DNA of 64,000 nt from Flavobacteriaceae bacterium LSUCC0859 (GTDB taxonomy: Bacteria > Bacteroidota > Bacteroidia > Flavobacteriales > Flavobacteriaceae): contig JAKOGP010000006.1 of NCBI GenBank assembly GCA_022239325.1, positions 62,001-126,000 on the forward strand. Direction: 5' to 3'. Numbering within the stretch: position 1 is the first letter of the stretch; each line of letters starts with the position of its first letter. The notes under the pieces are model-generated. The model saw only the letters and a list, made by a program, of their open reading frames with translations, was not told the DNA's origin and ran no database searches. A program made the position numbers and the translations under genes. Below are positions 40,898 to 49,907 of this stretch, piece by piece.

Positions 40898-42220
40898 ATG
40901 ATCAAAGAATTTAAAATAGCGAGTTTCATAAGCCTTATCATCATTGGAGTTTACATTGGTGTTGTTTTTCAAGCCTCTGTCCCATTGGAGAATTACATAC
41001 AAACTGGTTTAGAAGTTTTTTTATATGCTTTTCTACTCACAGTTTTAAACATTAGGTACCATTCTTTTTTGTCTTCAAAATATCCTTGGTCTCAAGAACC
41101 TTTAAAGAGATTGGGTATTGGAATTGTGGGCTCTGTTTTTGGGAATGTGATTGGTTTTGGACTTATTAGAGGGCTATTAACCTTGCTTTTTTATGGAGAT
41201 TCTTTTTCAGAATTTATAGAAAATGAGACCCTCTCTTACTATGTGGTTGCCTTGTTAATTTCTTTAGTTACCACCCTTATATTCCATGTATTTTATTTTT
41301 ATAAATCCGCACAAGAAAAAAAATTAAGCACTCAGAAAATTAAAACAGGGGTGGCTACCGCTCAATTAGACGCACTTAAGACCCAACTAGACCCTCATTT
41401 TCTTTTTAATAGTCTTAACGTACTTACGAGTCTTATTGAGGAGTCTCCTGAAAAGGCTCAGGACTTCACCACAACCCTTTCTAGAGTATACCGTTATGTA
41501 TTAGAAAAAAAGCATGAAGACTTAGTGTCATTAGAGGAAGAAATAAGTTTTGGTAAAGCCTATATGCGTCTTTTAAAAATGCGTTTTGAAGATGGATTGC
41601 GTTATGAGTTTCCTACAGAATTGCCTCCCGGAGATTTTAAAATTTCACCCTTATCTCTTCAATTATTACTGGAAAATACCATTAAACACAATGTGGTAAG
41701 CGAGGAGCAGCCCTTAATGGTCAAAGTATTTATTTCTGAGGGTAAGTTGTACGTAGAAAATAACAAGCAACACAAAAACAGTCTTCACAGCAGTGGTCTA
41801 GGTCTTCAAAATATTATACAACGCTATGCCACTCTAACTTCAGATAAGGTACACATAGCAGACGGAGCTAAATCCTTTACTGTTCAATTGCCATTAATTA
41901 AAACATCTAAAAAAATTATGAGTACTACAGAACAATTATTAGAAGAAAAAAGATACAGAAATGCCAAAGTCAAAGTCAAAAAAATTATGGGCTTTTACTA
42001 CCACCTTATGGTCTTTGTTTTAGTGATGTCCTTCCTCGCTTGGCTCAATTATCAGACCACCTCTTTTCCATGGGTGTTATTTCCATTACTTGGCTGGGGC
42101 ATTGGTGTTATTGGTCACGGGATGGAGGCCTTTGATATGTCTCTGTTTTTTGGTAAGTCTTGGGAAGAGAGACAAATTAGAAGTATATTAGAAAAAGAAA
42201 ATAGAGAAAAAACAAAGTAA
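40898..42220 (+). CDS. LytS-type sensor histidine kinase with C-terminal 2TM domain
   Basis: A 440-residue kinase. About four N-terminal transmembrane helices (10-135) precede a His_kinase domain (QLDPHFLFNSLNVL, phospho-acceptor H167) and an ATPase domain (QLLLENTIKHN, GLGLQNI). Unusually a third region at about 345-430 (KVKVKKIMGFYYHLMVFV, then MEAFDM and KSWEERQIRSIL) is a complete 2TM domain like the two free-standing proteins encoded next. With the LytTR regulator at 42882 it forms a two-component system. The signal is unknown. Confidence 0.9.
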   Translation: MIKEFKIASFISLIIIGVYIGVVFQASVPLENYIQTGLEVFLYAFLLTVLNIRYHSFLSSKYPWSQEPLKRLGIGIVGSVFGNVIGFGLIRGLLTLLFYGDSFSEFIENETLSYYVVALLISLVTTLIFHVFYFYKSAQEKKLSTQKIKTGVATAQLDALKTQLDPHFLFNSLNVLTSLIEESPEKAQDFTTTLSRVYRYVLEKKHEDLVSLEEEISFGKAYMRLLKMRFEDGLRYEFPTELPPGDFKISPLSLQLLLENTIKHNVVSEEQPLMVKVFISEGKLYVENNKQHKNSLHSSGLGLQNIIQRYATLTSDKVHIADGAKSFTVQLPLIKTSKKIMSTTEQLLEEKRYRNAKVKVKKIMGFYYHLMVFVLVMSFLAWLNYQTTSFPWVLFPLLGWGIGVIGHGMEAFDMSLFFGKSWEERQIRSILEKENREKTK

Positions 42221-42257
42221 CCATCTTTTAAATAGAGATATTATACACACAATAGAT

Positions 42258-42542
42258 ATGGAAATAGAAGAAAAAGAGATGGCCTATGAGCGGGCTAGAA
42301 AAAAAGTAAAAAAAATTCAGCGTTTTTATAGGAGTTTGTTTGGAGCAATTTTTACAATCTCCATTGTAGCAGCTGTGAATTATTATGTTAATGAATGGGC
42401 TTACCCTTGGTTTTTATGGGTAGTTTTTGGCTTGGGAATTTCTTTATTTTTTAAAGGTATAGATGCTTTTGATTGGTCCATATTTAGCAAGGAATGGGAA
42501 GATCGAAAAATAAAACAACTCATTGACAAAGAAAAAAAATAG
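42258..42542 (+). CDS. 2TM-domain small membrane protein
   Basis: A 94-residue protein consisting of one 2TM domain: a basic start (RKKVKKIQRFYRSL), two transmembrane helices (about 25-45 and 54-72), then DAFDWSIFSKEWEDRKIKQL. It is a paralogue of the C-terminal domain of the preceding kinase and of the next gene. It may bind or modulate the kinase in the membrane; this is inference. It is followed 4 bp later by the next 2TM gene. Confidence 0.88.
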   Translation: MEIEEKEMAYERARKKVKKIQRFYRSLFGAIFTISIVAAVNYYVNEWAYPWFLWVVFGLGISLFFKGIDAFDWSIFSKEWEDRKIKQLIDKEKK

Positions 42543-42546
42543 TAGG

Positions 42547-42876
42547 ATGGATCAGAATTCGGAAATTTATATGGCTGCCCAAAAGAGGGTAAAACAAATA
42601 AAAGGTTTTTATGTTCATTTACTGGTTTATATAGTCATTAATGGATTTTTTAGCCTCAATGTAGTAATTAGGCAGTATTTTAACGGAGATACATTCACAG
42701 AAACGCTTGAAAATTTTTCTTTCTTTTCTCTGTGGTTTTTTTGGGGAATAGGCATATTTTTCCACGCCATAGGGGTATTTAGAGTGAATTTTTTGTTTTC
42801 CAAGGAGTGGGAGAAGCGAAAAATTGAGCGTATGGTTGCGCAGGAACGAGAGGAGATGAGCCAATTGAAAAAGTAG
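42547..42876 (+). CDS. 2TM-domain small membrane protein, second copy
   Basis: A 109-residue protein. ATG at 42547 is chosen; the upstream in-frame ATG at 42523 lies within the previous gene and adds a lysine-rich stretch. QKRVKQIKGFYVHLLVYIVI starts the first transmembrane helix, a longer loop with DTFTETLENF follows, then the second helix and FSKEWEKRKIERMV. Paralogue of the preceding gene. Translationally close to the LytTR regulator, whose TTG start lies 5 bp after this stop. Confidence 0.88.
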   Translation: MDQNSEIYMAAQKRVKQIKGFYVHLLVYIVINGFFSLNVVIRQYFNGDTFTETLENFSFFSLWFFWGIGIFFHAIGVFRVNFLFSKEWEKRKIERMVAQEREEMSQLKK

Positions 42877-42881
42877 GAAGC

Positions 42882-43649
42882 TTGGGGGAAAAGAATTTAC
42901 AAGTACTTATAGTAGAAGATGAACAGGCAGCCGCTAGGCGTCTAAAGAGACTTTTAGAAAACGAAGGTTTGGAAGTTTTAGGGACCTTACATAGCCTAAA
43001 AAGTGCTATTCAATGGTTTGAATCTCACCAGGCACCTGATCTTATTTTTTTAGACATTCAGTTGTCAGATGGCTTATCTTTCACCATTTTTGATCATGTT
43101 TCCATTAAAAGCGCTCTTATTTTTACCACGGCTTATGATGAATATGCACTTCAGGCTTTTAAATTAAACAGCATAGATTATTTATTAAAGCCCATAGTCA
43201 AGGAAGAGTTACACGAGTCTATTAAAAAATTTAAAGCTTCCCCTTATCACAGTTCTAAAGAAACCATAGATTTTGAAGACATTAAAAAACTTTTATACGC
43301 AGACAAACAGGCTTATAAAACTAGATTTACAGTACAAGTAGGAAGCCATATTAAAATCTTGCAACTCCCTGAAATTATCTGTTTTTATAGTGAAAATAAA
43401 GGGACTTATGCCCTTATGGAGTCTGGAAGGAGTTATTTAATGAACCACACTATAGAAGGGCTAGAGGCTGAGATTCCCCCGGAATCTTTTTTTAGAATTA
43501 GCAGGAAGTGCATTGTACAACTCTCCCACATTCAAGATATTATTTCCTATTCTAGTGCCCGTTTACAAATAAAAATTGGGGTTCCAACCACATTTGACCT
43601 CGTAGTAAGTAGAGAAAGGGTTAAAGACTTTAAGCTATGGATTTCATAA
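42882..43649 (+). CDS. LytTR-family response regulator, TTG start
   Basis: A 255-residue response regulator: receiver domain at about 5-120 (phospho-acceptor D58 in IFLDIQLSDG, with acidic E13-D14 pocket) and a LytTR DNA-binding domain at about 145-250 (RFTVQVGSHIKILQLPEI, FFRISRKCIVQLSHI). TTG at 42882 is the only reasonable start, because the receiver begins six codons later and no ATG or GTG is in frame nearby. Partner of the LytS-type kinase in the same operon. Confidence 0.9.
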   Translation: MGEKNLQVLIVEDEQAAARRLKRLLENEGLEVLGTLHSLKSAIQWFESHQAPDLIFLDIQLSDGLSFTIFDHVSIKSALIFTTAYDEYALQAFKLNSIDYLLKPIVKEELHESIKKFKASPYHSSKETIDFEDIKKLLYADKQAYKTRFTVQVGSHIKILQLPEIICFYSENKGTYALMESGRSYLMNHTIEGLEAEIPPESFFRISRKCIVQLSHIQDIISYSSARLQIKIGVPTTFDLVVSRERVKDFKLWIS

Positions 43650-43723
43650 AACACACCATCCAGTAGAATGAAACCATCCTTTTTTAGAATAATTTAAAGA
43701 GTTTATTGCAGTCTTATGCGTCC

Positions 43724-44842
43724 CTAAATCCTGTTGTCATCAAAAGCAGCTGGCAGCAATTTCGGGATGAGCTTAATAAATATGGGAAGTAAAACAGCAC
43801 CTCCTGGAAGTAAAAAAATAGCCAACGAAGGTATGGCCTTAATGAGGTCTAAGGATTGCTCTTGTATTTTCTTTTTTTCTATATCGTTAAGTTCTTTGTG
43901 CGTAGACTTTGACAACAAAACCACTAACTCCTGACTTCCTTTAAGTTCTTTTAGTAAGCGCTTGCTGTTCCTTAAAATGAGTTTATTTACTAGCATAACG
44001 AGGTTGTCGTAAATTTGTTCCCCTAAGTGAGAGGATCTAAAGGCAGGGACTTCTTTTTTATGGTGCTGCATAAAACTTAAAAGAGTTTCGATCTCTTGCT
44101 TGGCCAGGGTTTTGTCTAAATCCAACCAACTGCATATTTCTTGGTTCAATGCCACCTTGCTGTTTAGGCAGCTAAAAATTAAGAAATATACTTTTTCTGT
44201 TTGGTCTAAAGGAGGGTCAAGGTTTTTTAAGATGTCCTGAGGATCTGAATACCCTTTTGTTAGATCAAAGTTTTGGTGATTTGCATTGGGAAGCGATAAT
44301 AAACTTAGTTGAGAAACCTTTAGAGCTATATTTTCAAGTTTTAATACGTCATTTTTAGACGCTTCTTTATGATTTAAAAACCTTCTGTAACTCAAAACAT
44401 CTAAAAACACAAAAGGATTTATTTTATGTTGGCCCATGGTTTTTTCAAAAATACTAGCAGGTATAAAAACCCGCTGATCTATTTTTTTCTCCATCCATTC
44501 ATATAATTTAGATGGTAATGGAGGCCCTGTAGATGAAGTTTTTTTACTGTCGTTTAGCTGCTCATAAAAATGAAATAGAGATTCTAAAAAGTGATCAAAT
44601 GATTGTGTCTTATGATGAGTGTATATGGCATATAGAGCGTAAAGTAGGTTAATCTTATTTTTTTCGTCCAGAGAACTCTGATGTTCTGGAACAATTGCCT
44701 TCGGGATTTGTATGCTTCCTCCATACCAAAACCCCCAAGATTTTAAGTCATGAAACAAAGCCATATCACTAGGAGCAAGAAGTTCTTGCTTCTCCATGAT
44801 ATGGCCAAATTTTTTAACCCAACCAGTGGTAGATGGATTCAT
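43724..44842 (-). CDS. LETM1-related biofilm-associated protein
   Basis: A 372-residue, largely helical soluble protein with a C-terminal segment that resembles LETM1 (LIKAIPSLAIFLLPGGAVLL near 335-355, then IPKLLPAAF). The whole protein fits the LETM1-related biofilm-associated family of Flavobacteriia. The C-terminal hydrophobic helix may contact membrane. The real function is not established. No gene is coupled to it; sodC lies 12 bp upstream on the same strand. Confidence 0.82.
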   Translation of the reverse strand: MNPSTTGWVKKFGHIMEKQELLAPSDMALFHDLKSWGFWYGGSIQIPKAIVPEHQSSLDEKNKINLLYALYAIYTHHKTQSFDHFLESLFHFYEQLNDSKKTSSTGPPLPSKLYEWMEKKIDQRVFIPASIFEKTMGQHKINPFVFLDVLSYRRFLNHKEASKNDVLKLENIALKVSQLSLLSLPNANHQNFDLTKGYSDPQDILKNLDPPLDQTEKVYFLIFSCLNSKVALNQEICSWLDLDKTLAKQEIETLLSFMQHHKKEVPAFRSSHLGEQIYDNLVMLVNKLILRNSKRLLKELKGSQELVVLLSKSTHKELNDIEKKKIQEQSLDLIKAIPSLAIFLLPGGAVLLPIFIKLIPKLLPAAFDDNRI

Positions 44843-44853
44843 GAGAAAAAAAA

Positions 44854-45414
44854 CTATTGTATAATTCCCGTACAGCTAACCCTAGCGCCTGCAGCACCAC
44901 TAGGTTGGGAGATCAGATCATCTGTGCCCTCATGAACAATAACAGCTTTCCCAATGATATTGGTAGTTTCATCGTCTCCTCCAAGACTCCAAAGATCTGT
45001 CATGAAATGAACTGTGGCATTTCCAGATTCGTCTGCCGTGAAATTACCAATGTCTCCCCTGTGAAAGCCTTCAGCAGAACCCCAGGCACCATGTGGCTCA
45101 AAGGTAGGGTTCCAATGCCCTCCAGTAGATTTTCCGTCTTCTGAACTACAGTCTGCTGACTCGTGTAAATGAATGGCATGCTCTCCGGGAGTAAGACCAG
45201 ATAAATAAGCCATCATCATGACTTGTCCGTCTTTTTCTTCTGTGAATGTTACAGTTCCAGAAACTTCAGAGCCGCTTTTAGGAGTCATTTCAAAAGAAAT
45301 GGATGTCACTTTTTCTGTTTGCACTTCCGTTGTAGAAACATCTTGTTCTTTCTTTTTTTCTTTACATGCTGTCAGGCTAAAAAGTATGGCAGCGGTGAAT
45401 AAGGTTTTTTTCAT
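44854..45414 (-). CDS. sodC: Cu-Zn superoxide dismutase, lipoprotein
   Basis: A 186-residue enzyme that dismutates superoxide outside the cytoplasm. The lipobox LTAC (C17) gives lipid anchoring. Copper ligands are H82, H84, H100 and H161; zinc ligands are H100, H108, H118 and D121; the conserved disulfide is C89 with C181, and the active-site Arg lies in GARVSCTGII. The HGAWGSAEGFHRGDIGN segment is well preserved. A short charged linker (KEKKKEQDVST) follows the lipid anchor. Confidence 0.96.
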   Translation of the reverse strand: MKKTLFTAAILFSLTACKEKKKEQDVSTTEVQTEKVTSISFEMTPKSGSEVSGTVTFTEEKDGQVMMMAYLSGLTPGEHAIHLHESADCSSEDGKSTGGHWNPTFEPHGAWGSAEGFHRGDIGNFTADESGNATVHFMTDLWSLGGDDETTNIIGKAVIVHEGTDDLISQPSGAAGARVSCTGIIQ

Positions 45415-45431
45415 TATTATTTTTTTAAAGT

Positions 45432-48400
45432 TTATTGAATTTTAAAAATCTGAGTTTCCTTAAAGGGATTTCTATCTATAGCTTTCATTTTTTCTTCAAA
45501 AGAAGGCCATTTGTTTTCGTAGAATTCATTTTGCTTTTCCAAGGCATCTGACAATTGATTTTTAGCAAAACTTATCAAACGATTTTCTGTGGCTGTGATT
45601 CCTGTTTTTCTGCTTCCAACATAGCTAGCAGCAGCGCCAATTCTCTGCATGACAGTAATTTCAGGATTTCTAGTAATCCCCTGTCTCTTGTCTATGCTTC
45701 CTAAATAAAGTGCTATTAAAGCATCAATTTCTTTGACTATTTTTTTAGATGCTGCAATAGCCTCTTTATGCGCTTCTTTATCTAGATTGGAAAGCTCTTT
45801 AGACAAAGCAGAGGCAGTTTGCTTACTTTCAACTAATTGTTTTACAGCATCGGCCGCTTTTTGCATGAAAGACTCTAAAATAGTTTCTGTTTCATAGACC
45901 TCTCTCATTGCACTTAGACTTTCTCCAAGTCTTGGGTCTGCTGCTACCTCTATGGTTTGTTTGCTTTCCCTAACTCCGTCGGTTAAGACCAGAGTGTAGG
46001 AACCAGGAAGTACTGATTTCCCCCCTCTTTCTCTATTGCTTTTGGAGATGGTTCTAGAGGGTCTGTCCGCACCCTTTTCATCCATATACCAAGACATTTT
46101 GTGAAAACCTGCTTTCTTAGGTTTTTTAAATCCTAGGGTTCTAATAAGTCTATCCCCATCAAATACTTTAAGAAAAAGGGAATCCTTAGACGCTTTGCTG
46201 CTTTCCTCTCCGTTTTCTTCTTTGTCTCCTTCAATTTCTTTGTCGTCATTCCCCATTTTTGAGACCCCCTCTTTTACGTAATAGGTAAGGAGCGCTCCAG
46301 ATTTTCTATTTTCGCCTTGGTACATAGCGTCAGCTCCAAAACGGCTGCCTGTAGGTTGCTGGTATGCGGCTAGATAGGCTGGAGGTGGGGCAAATAATTC
46401 AAAATCGCTTTTTAATAAGTCTGGATTTCCAGCCAATGCTCTAAGTGGTCTTAGGTCATCTAAAATCCAAGCTGCCCTTCCGAAAGTTCCAATGATTAAA
46501 TCTTGTTCTCTTGGGTGAATGGCTAAATCTTTTGTGGATACTGTGGGAAAACCTGCCGTCCATTTCTGCCAAGAATCCCCTGCGTTTAATGAAAGGTATA
46601 ATCCGTCATCGGTACCTAAAAACAACAAATTAGGGTTTTTTGGGTCTTCAATAATAGATAAAGCATAACTGGCTACATCATTTTCGTCTACAATACGCTC
46701 CCAAGTTTTACCGTAATTTTTAGTTCTATAAGCGTAGGGGGTGTAGTTAAACCTTCTGTAGTCATTAGCGATGAGTAATGCTTCTCCCTTATTGTTTTGA
46801 GACGCTTTAATCTGCGGAATCCAGCTACCTTTAGGAAGACCCTTGATGTTTTTTGTTACTTCTATCCAGTTTTGACCACCATCTGTGGTATAGTGAACCC
46901 GACCGTCATCTGAGGCGGCCCATAGCATGTTTTTCTCTACCCTAGAGGGTTCGATTACTAAAATAGTACAGTGGTTTTCTGCCCCAGTTGCGTCCATAGT
47001 AAGCCCACCACTTTCACTTTGTTTAAGTTTCTCAGGGTCGTTGGTAGTAAGATCTGGAGAAATTACCTCCCAAGTAAGACCTTTGTCTGTAGATTTATGG
47101 ACAAATTGACTTCCAAAATACACCGTACTGTTGTCAAAAGGATCTTGACCTATAGCTGCATTCCAATTAAACCTCAGTTCCGTGTCTTCGTCTGGGGCTG
47201 TAGGTCTAACAGAATAATTGTTTCCAGTTTTCCAATCATAACGAGACACATACCCTTGCTGGCTCATGGCATAGCCGTATTGAGAATTATCTAAATCTGG
47301 AACTACGTCAAAACCGTCTCCAAAGGCAATTTCTTGCCAGTATGAATTTCTTATTCCCTGAACTTTCCAAACATAGGCTGGACCTCTCCAAGAACCATTG
47401 TCTTGCATACCTCCATAGACATTATATGGAAATTCATTATCCGTACTAATATGGTAAAACTGAGCTACTGGGATATTACCTACAAAGCGCCAAGAGGCTC
47501 CACCGTCACGGGTAATATTCATCCCACCATCATTACCATCCATCATGAATTTTCCGTTTTTGGGGTGTATCCACCAGGCATGGTGGTCTGGGTGAACGCC
47601 GTTGTCTACACCGTAAGCAGGCATGAGTTCTTTGAAGTTTTTACCTCCATCTTCAGATACATTTACATAGGTAAACACAGAATATACTCGGTTTTCATTT
47701 TGAGGGTCTACAAAGATGTCAGAATAGTAAAAAGGTCGGTTACCAATATCGTTTTTATTGTTTACCATGGTCCATTTTTCTCCACCATCTGTAGATTTAT
47801 AGAGGGCATTTTTCTTAGACTCTACCAAGGCATACACTACAGAAGTTTCACTAGGCGCTATGGCTAAACCAATCCTACCTAAGTCTCCCTTTGGTAAACC
47901 TTCTTTATCGGATAATTTTTTCCAGTTTTCCCCTCCGTCGTAAGTGAGATAAAGTCCACTGCCAGGACCTCCAGAGGTAAAGAACCATGGCTCTCTTTTG
48001 TGGTCCCATAGCGCTGCAATTATTTTGTTTGGATTTTTAGGGTCCATCACCATGTCTGCTATTCCAGAGGTTGTATTGCTAAAGAGAATTCTCTTCCAAC
48101 TTTTACCACCATCGGTAGTTTTGTACACCCCCCGTTCTTCATGAGCGCCCCAGGGCGAACCAATAGCACCTACATAAACCGTATTGGGATCTGTTGGATC
48201 TATGAGTATTTTGTGAATATGTCTGGTTTTCTCGAGCCCCATAGAAGTCCAAGTTTTTCCTCCGTCTAGAGATTTGAATACGCCGTAACCTCCGTTGAGT
48301 GAGTTTCTTGGGTTTCCCTCTCCAGTACCTACCCATATCACATCTGGGTTAGATTGCACAATGGCCACTGCTCCAATAGAGGCCGTAACTTCTTTGTCAA

Positions 48401-48635
48401 AAATAGGCTCCCATTTAATACCCCCAGAGGTAGACTTCCAAAGCCCACCAGAGGCAGTTCCTACGTAAATAATTTCTGGATTGTCGTGTACTGCGTCTAT
48501 ACTAGTCACGCGGCCACTCATACCACCTGGTCCAATATTTCTTGGTTTTAAATTTTCAAGGAGTTCCATGGAAATGTCTTGGGCCATGGCTAAAGGAGCG
48601 CAAATAAGCGCTAACAATACAAGGATTTTTTTCAT
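45432..48635 (-). CDS. Large secreted BNR/VPS10-type beta-propeller protein
   Basis: A 1067-residue exported protein: Sec signal ending AMAQ (about 19), then tandem beta-propellers with at least eleven Asp-box-like repeats (for example KSLDGGKTW, KTTDGGKSW, LTYDGGENW, VSEDGGKNF, YTTDGGQNW, RTKNYGKTW). The C-terminal third holds an acidic low-complexity stretch near 800-825 (DKEIEGDKEENGEESS) and a coiled-coil-like helical end. It belongs to the WD40/YVTN/BNR group often annotated as glycosyl hydrolase-like or sortilin-domain. No catalytic signature is visible; a binding or scaffold role is as likely as an enzymatic one. Confidence 0.88.
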   Translation of the reverse strand: MKKILVLLALICAPLAMAQDISMELLENLKPRNIGPGGMSGRVTSIDAVHDNPEIIYVGTASGGLWKSTSGGIKWEPIFDKEVTASIGAVAIVQSNPDVIWVGTGEGNPRNSLNGGYGVFKSLDGGKTWTSMGLEKTRHIHKILIDPTDPNTVYVGAIGSPWGAHEERGVYKTTDGGKSWKRILFSNTTSGIADMVMDPKNPNKIIAALWDHKREPWFFTSGGPGSGLYLTYDGGENWKKLSDKEGLPKGDLGRIGLAIAPSETSVVYALVESKKNALYKSTDGGEKWTMVNNKNDIGNRPFYYSDIFVDPQNENRVYSVFTYVNVSEDGGKNFKELMPAYGVDNGVHPDHHAWWIHPKNGKFMMDGNDGGMNITRDGGASWRFVGNIPVAQFYHISTDNEFPYNVYGGMQDNGSWRGPAYVWKVQGIRNSYWQEIAFGDGFDVVPDLDNSQYGYAMSQQGYVSRYDWKTGNNYSVRPTAPDEDTELRFNWNAAIGQDPFDNSTVYFGSQFVHKSTDKGLTWEVISPDLTTNDPEKLKQSESGGLTMDATGAENHCTILVIEPSRVEKNMLWAASDDGRVHYTTDGGQNWIEVTKNIKGLPKGSWIPQIKASQNNKGEALLIANDYRRFNYTPYAYRTKNYGKTWERIVDENDVASYALSIIEDPKNPNLLFLGTDDGLYLSLNAGDSWQKWTAGFPTVSTKDLAIHPREQDLIIGTFGRAAWILDDLRPLRALAGNPDLLKSDFELFAPPPAYLAAYQQPTGSRFGADAMYQGENRKSGALLTYYVKEGVSKMGNDDKEIEGDKEENGEESSKASKDSLFLKVFDGDRLIRTLGFKKPKKAGFHKMSWYMDEKGADRPSRTISKSNRERGGKSVLPGSYTLVLTDGVRESKQTIEVAADPRLGESLSAMREVYETETILESFMQKAADAVKQLVESKQTASALSKELSNLDKEAHKEAIAASKKIVKEIDALIALYLGSIDKRQGITRNPEITVMQRIGAAASYVGSRKTGITATENRLISFAKNQLSDALEKQNEFYENKWPSFEEKMKAIDRNPFKETQIFKIQ

Positions 48636-48712
48636 CTTGATGTTGGTTTTTTTAGAAGTTTAAATATAAGGAATTGAAATGGAGTCTGTGAAACCAAGCC
48701 CGAAAAAAACAA

Positions 48713-49492
48713 TTAAAAAGACTCTGAGGAGAACAGCCACTTTCTCATACCAATAAAAGCCACAAGCCCCATATTAGCCAATAGGATAAGAGGAATAATG
48801 AACTCTAATTGGTCTGCAGCAATTAAAAAGGCTATAACTAGTAATTGAAAACCCAATCCAAAAGCAGAAAGTGCGGTCATAAACCAATTGGGAAAATGGG
48901 ATTGCTGGGAAGCCTTAAAGTCTAATTTATAAATGATTTTGTCAAAAAGGCCGTAGCAAAATTTGTACGTATAATAGAGCCTTGTCACCCATTTTTGACT
49001 TTCGTTACCCAATGCTTTTGGTACTTTCTGTTCAAATACTCTAGAAGTGGTGTCTCCTTGGTGACTGTTTCTGAGTATCACATAGTAATAGTTGTACAGT
49101 GTACCCTGTAATTGAAGGCTGGCAAAGGCTGCCAGGCTAAGCCATATGGAGGTTTGGCTTATAAAGCCGATGCTTAAAATTAGTGCAAAGTTAATCAGAA
49201 TGTCAGAGATAGAGTCTAAATAGCGACCCACATAAGATGGCTTGTTTTGTAATCGAGCCAACTCTCCATCTGCAGCGTCAATCACAGATTTTAAAACTAA
49301 GAATAAAGCAGCTGTTTTTAAATGATCCTGCCAGAGTAAACCTAAAGAAATAAGAGCGGCTAATACAAAAGCAAAAGTGACATGTATTGCTGTGAACCGG
49401 CTGTCTTTGAGTGGTTTGGCAATCATCCTTCCAAAGGGTCTTCCGTAGTCAGAGATGTCAGTAAACTGGTATGCTTTTGGTAATTTAGACAT
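48713..49492 (-). CDS. CDP-alcohol phosphatidyltransferase family membrane protein
   Basis: A 259-residue integral membrane enzyme that makes a phospholipid or related product from a CDP-alcohol. The catalytic motif D-x2-D-G-x2-A-R-x8-G-x3-D-x3-D is complete near residues 92-117 (DAADGELARLQNKPS, then GRYLDSISD). About six hydrophobic segments. The alcohol substrate cannot be told. Single gene with a 5' region of about 90 bp to the thioredoxin-like gene end. Confidence 0.9.
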   Translation of the reverse strand: MSKLPKAYQFTDISDYGRPFGRMIAKPLKDSRFTAIHVTFAFVLAALISLGLLWQDHLKTAALFLVLKSVIDAADGELARLQNKPSYVGRYLDSISDILINFALILSIGFISQTSIWLSLAAFASLQLQGTLYNYYYVILRNSHQGDTTSRVFEQKVPKALGNESQKWVTRLYYTYKFCYGLFDKIIYKLDFKASQQSHFPNWFMTALSAFGLGFQLLVIAFLIAADQLEFIIPLILLANMGLVAFIGMRKWLFSSESF

Positions 49493-49584
49493 ATTTGTGC
49501 CGAGTACTTAAAAACACTAAAGGACGAAAACACGCAGGTTTAGCTTTTGTTGTACTTAACATTAACTTTACAAAAGTAATGAAA

Positions 49585-49902
49585 TTACCCAAAACAAATC
49601 TCATAAGGCCTAGCTAACTGAGCCCCTAATTGAGAGATACTGGTGTTTTTGCCAGTTCTAAGAATTTCTTTTCCCTCTAAAAAAAGCAGCAGCGTTGGGG
49701 CATGAAAGACATTAAAATGCGCTGCTAAGGCAGCTGTGTTTTTATTTTGTAAAAAAGAATGAAAGCTAAATTTAGGAAAATCTGTTGTTAAAAGATCTTT
49801 TATTTTGGGTTCCAAAATCTCACACACACTACAGCGGCTTGCTTTAAAATAAAGCGCCACAGCAGCTTCATTTTCAATCTGTTTCCTTATTTGCTCGAGC
49901 AC
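49585..49902 (-). CDS. Thioredoxin-family protein (CxxC)
   Basis: A 105-residue single thioredoxin fold. The redox pair is C24-S-V-C27 in KASRCSVCEIL and the cis-proline is in HAPTLLLFLEG. No signal peptide, so cytoplasmic. The CSVC motif is unlike thioredoxin (CGPC), so it is a thioredoxin-like protein of unknown partner. Starts 5 bp after the M28 peptidase stop and is probably co-transcribed with it. Confidence 0.85.
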   Translation of the reverse strand: MLEQIRKQIENEAAVALYFKASRCSVCEILEPKIKDLLTTDFPKFSFHSFLQNKNTAALAAHFNVFHAPTLLLFLEGKEILRTGKNTSISQLGAQLARPYEICFG

Positions 49903-49907
49903 TAATT

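Noticed and set aside
46971-47867. Long plus-strand open frames (about 107 and 154 codons) opposite the BNR-repeat gene
   Set aside because: They are shadows of a long, highly repetitive coding sequence on the minus strand, with no promoter or family similarity.
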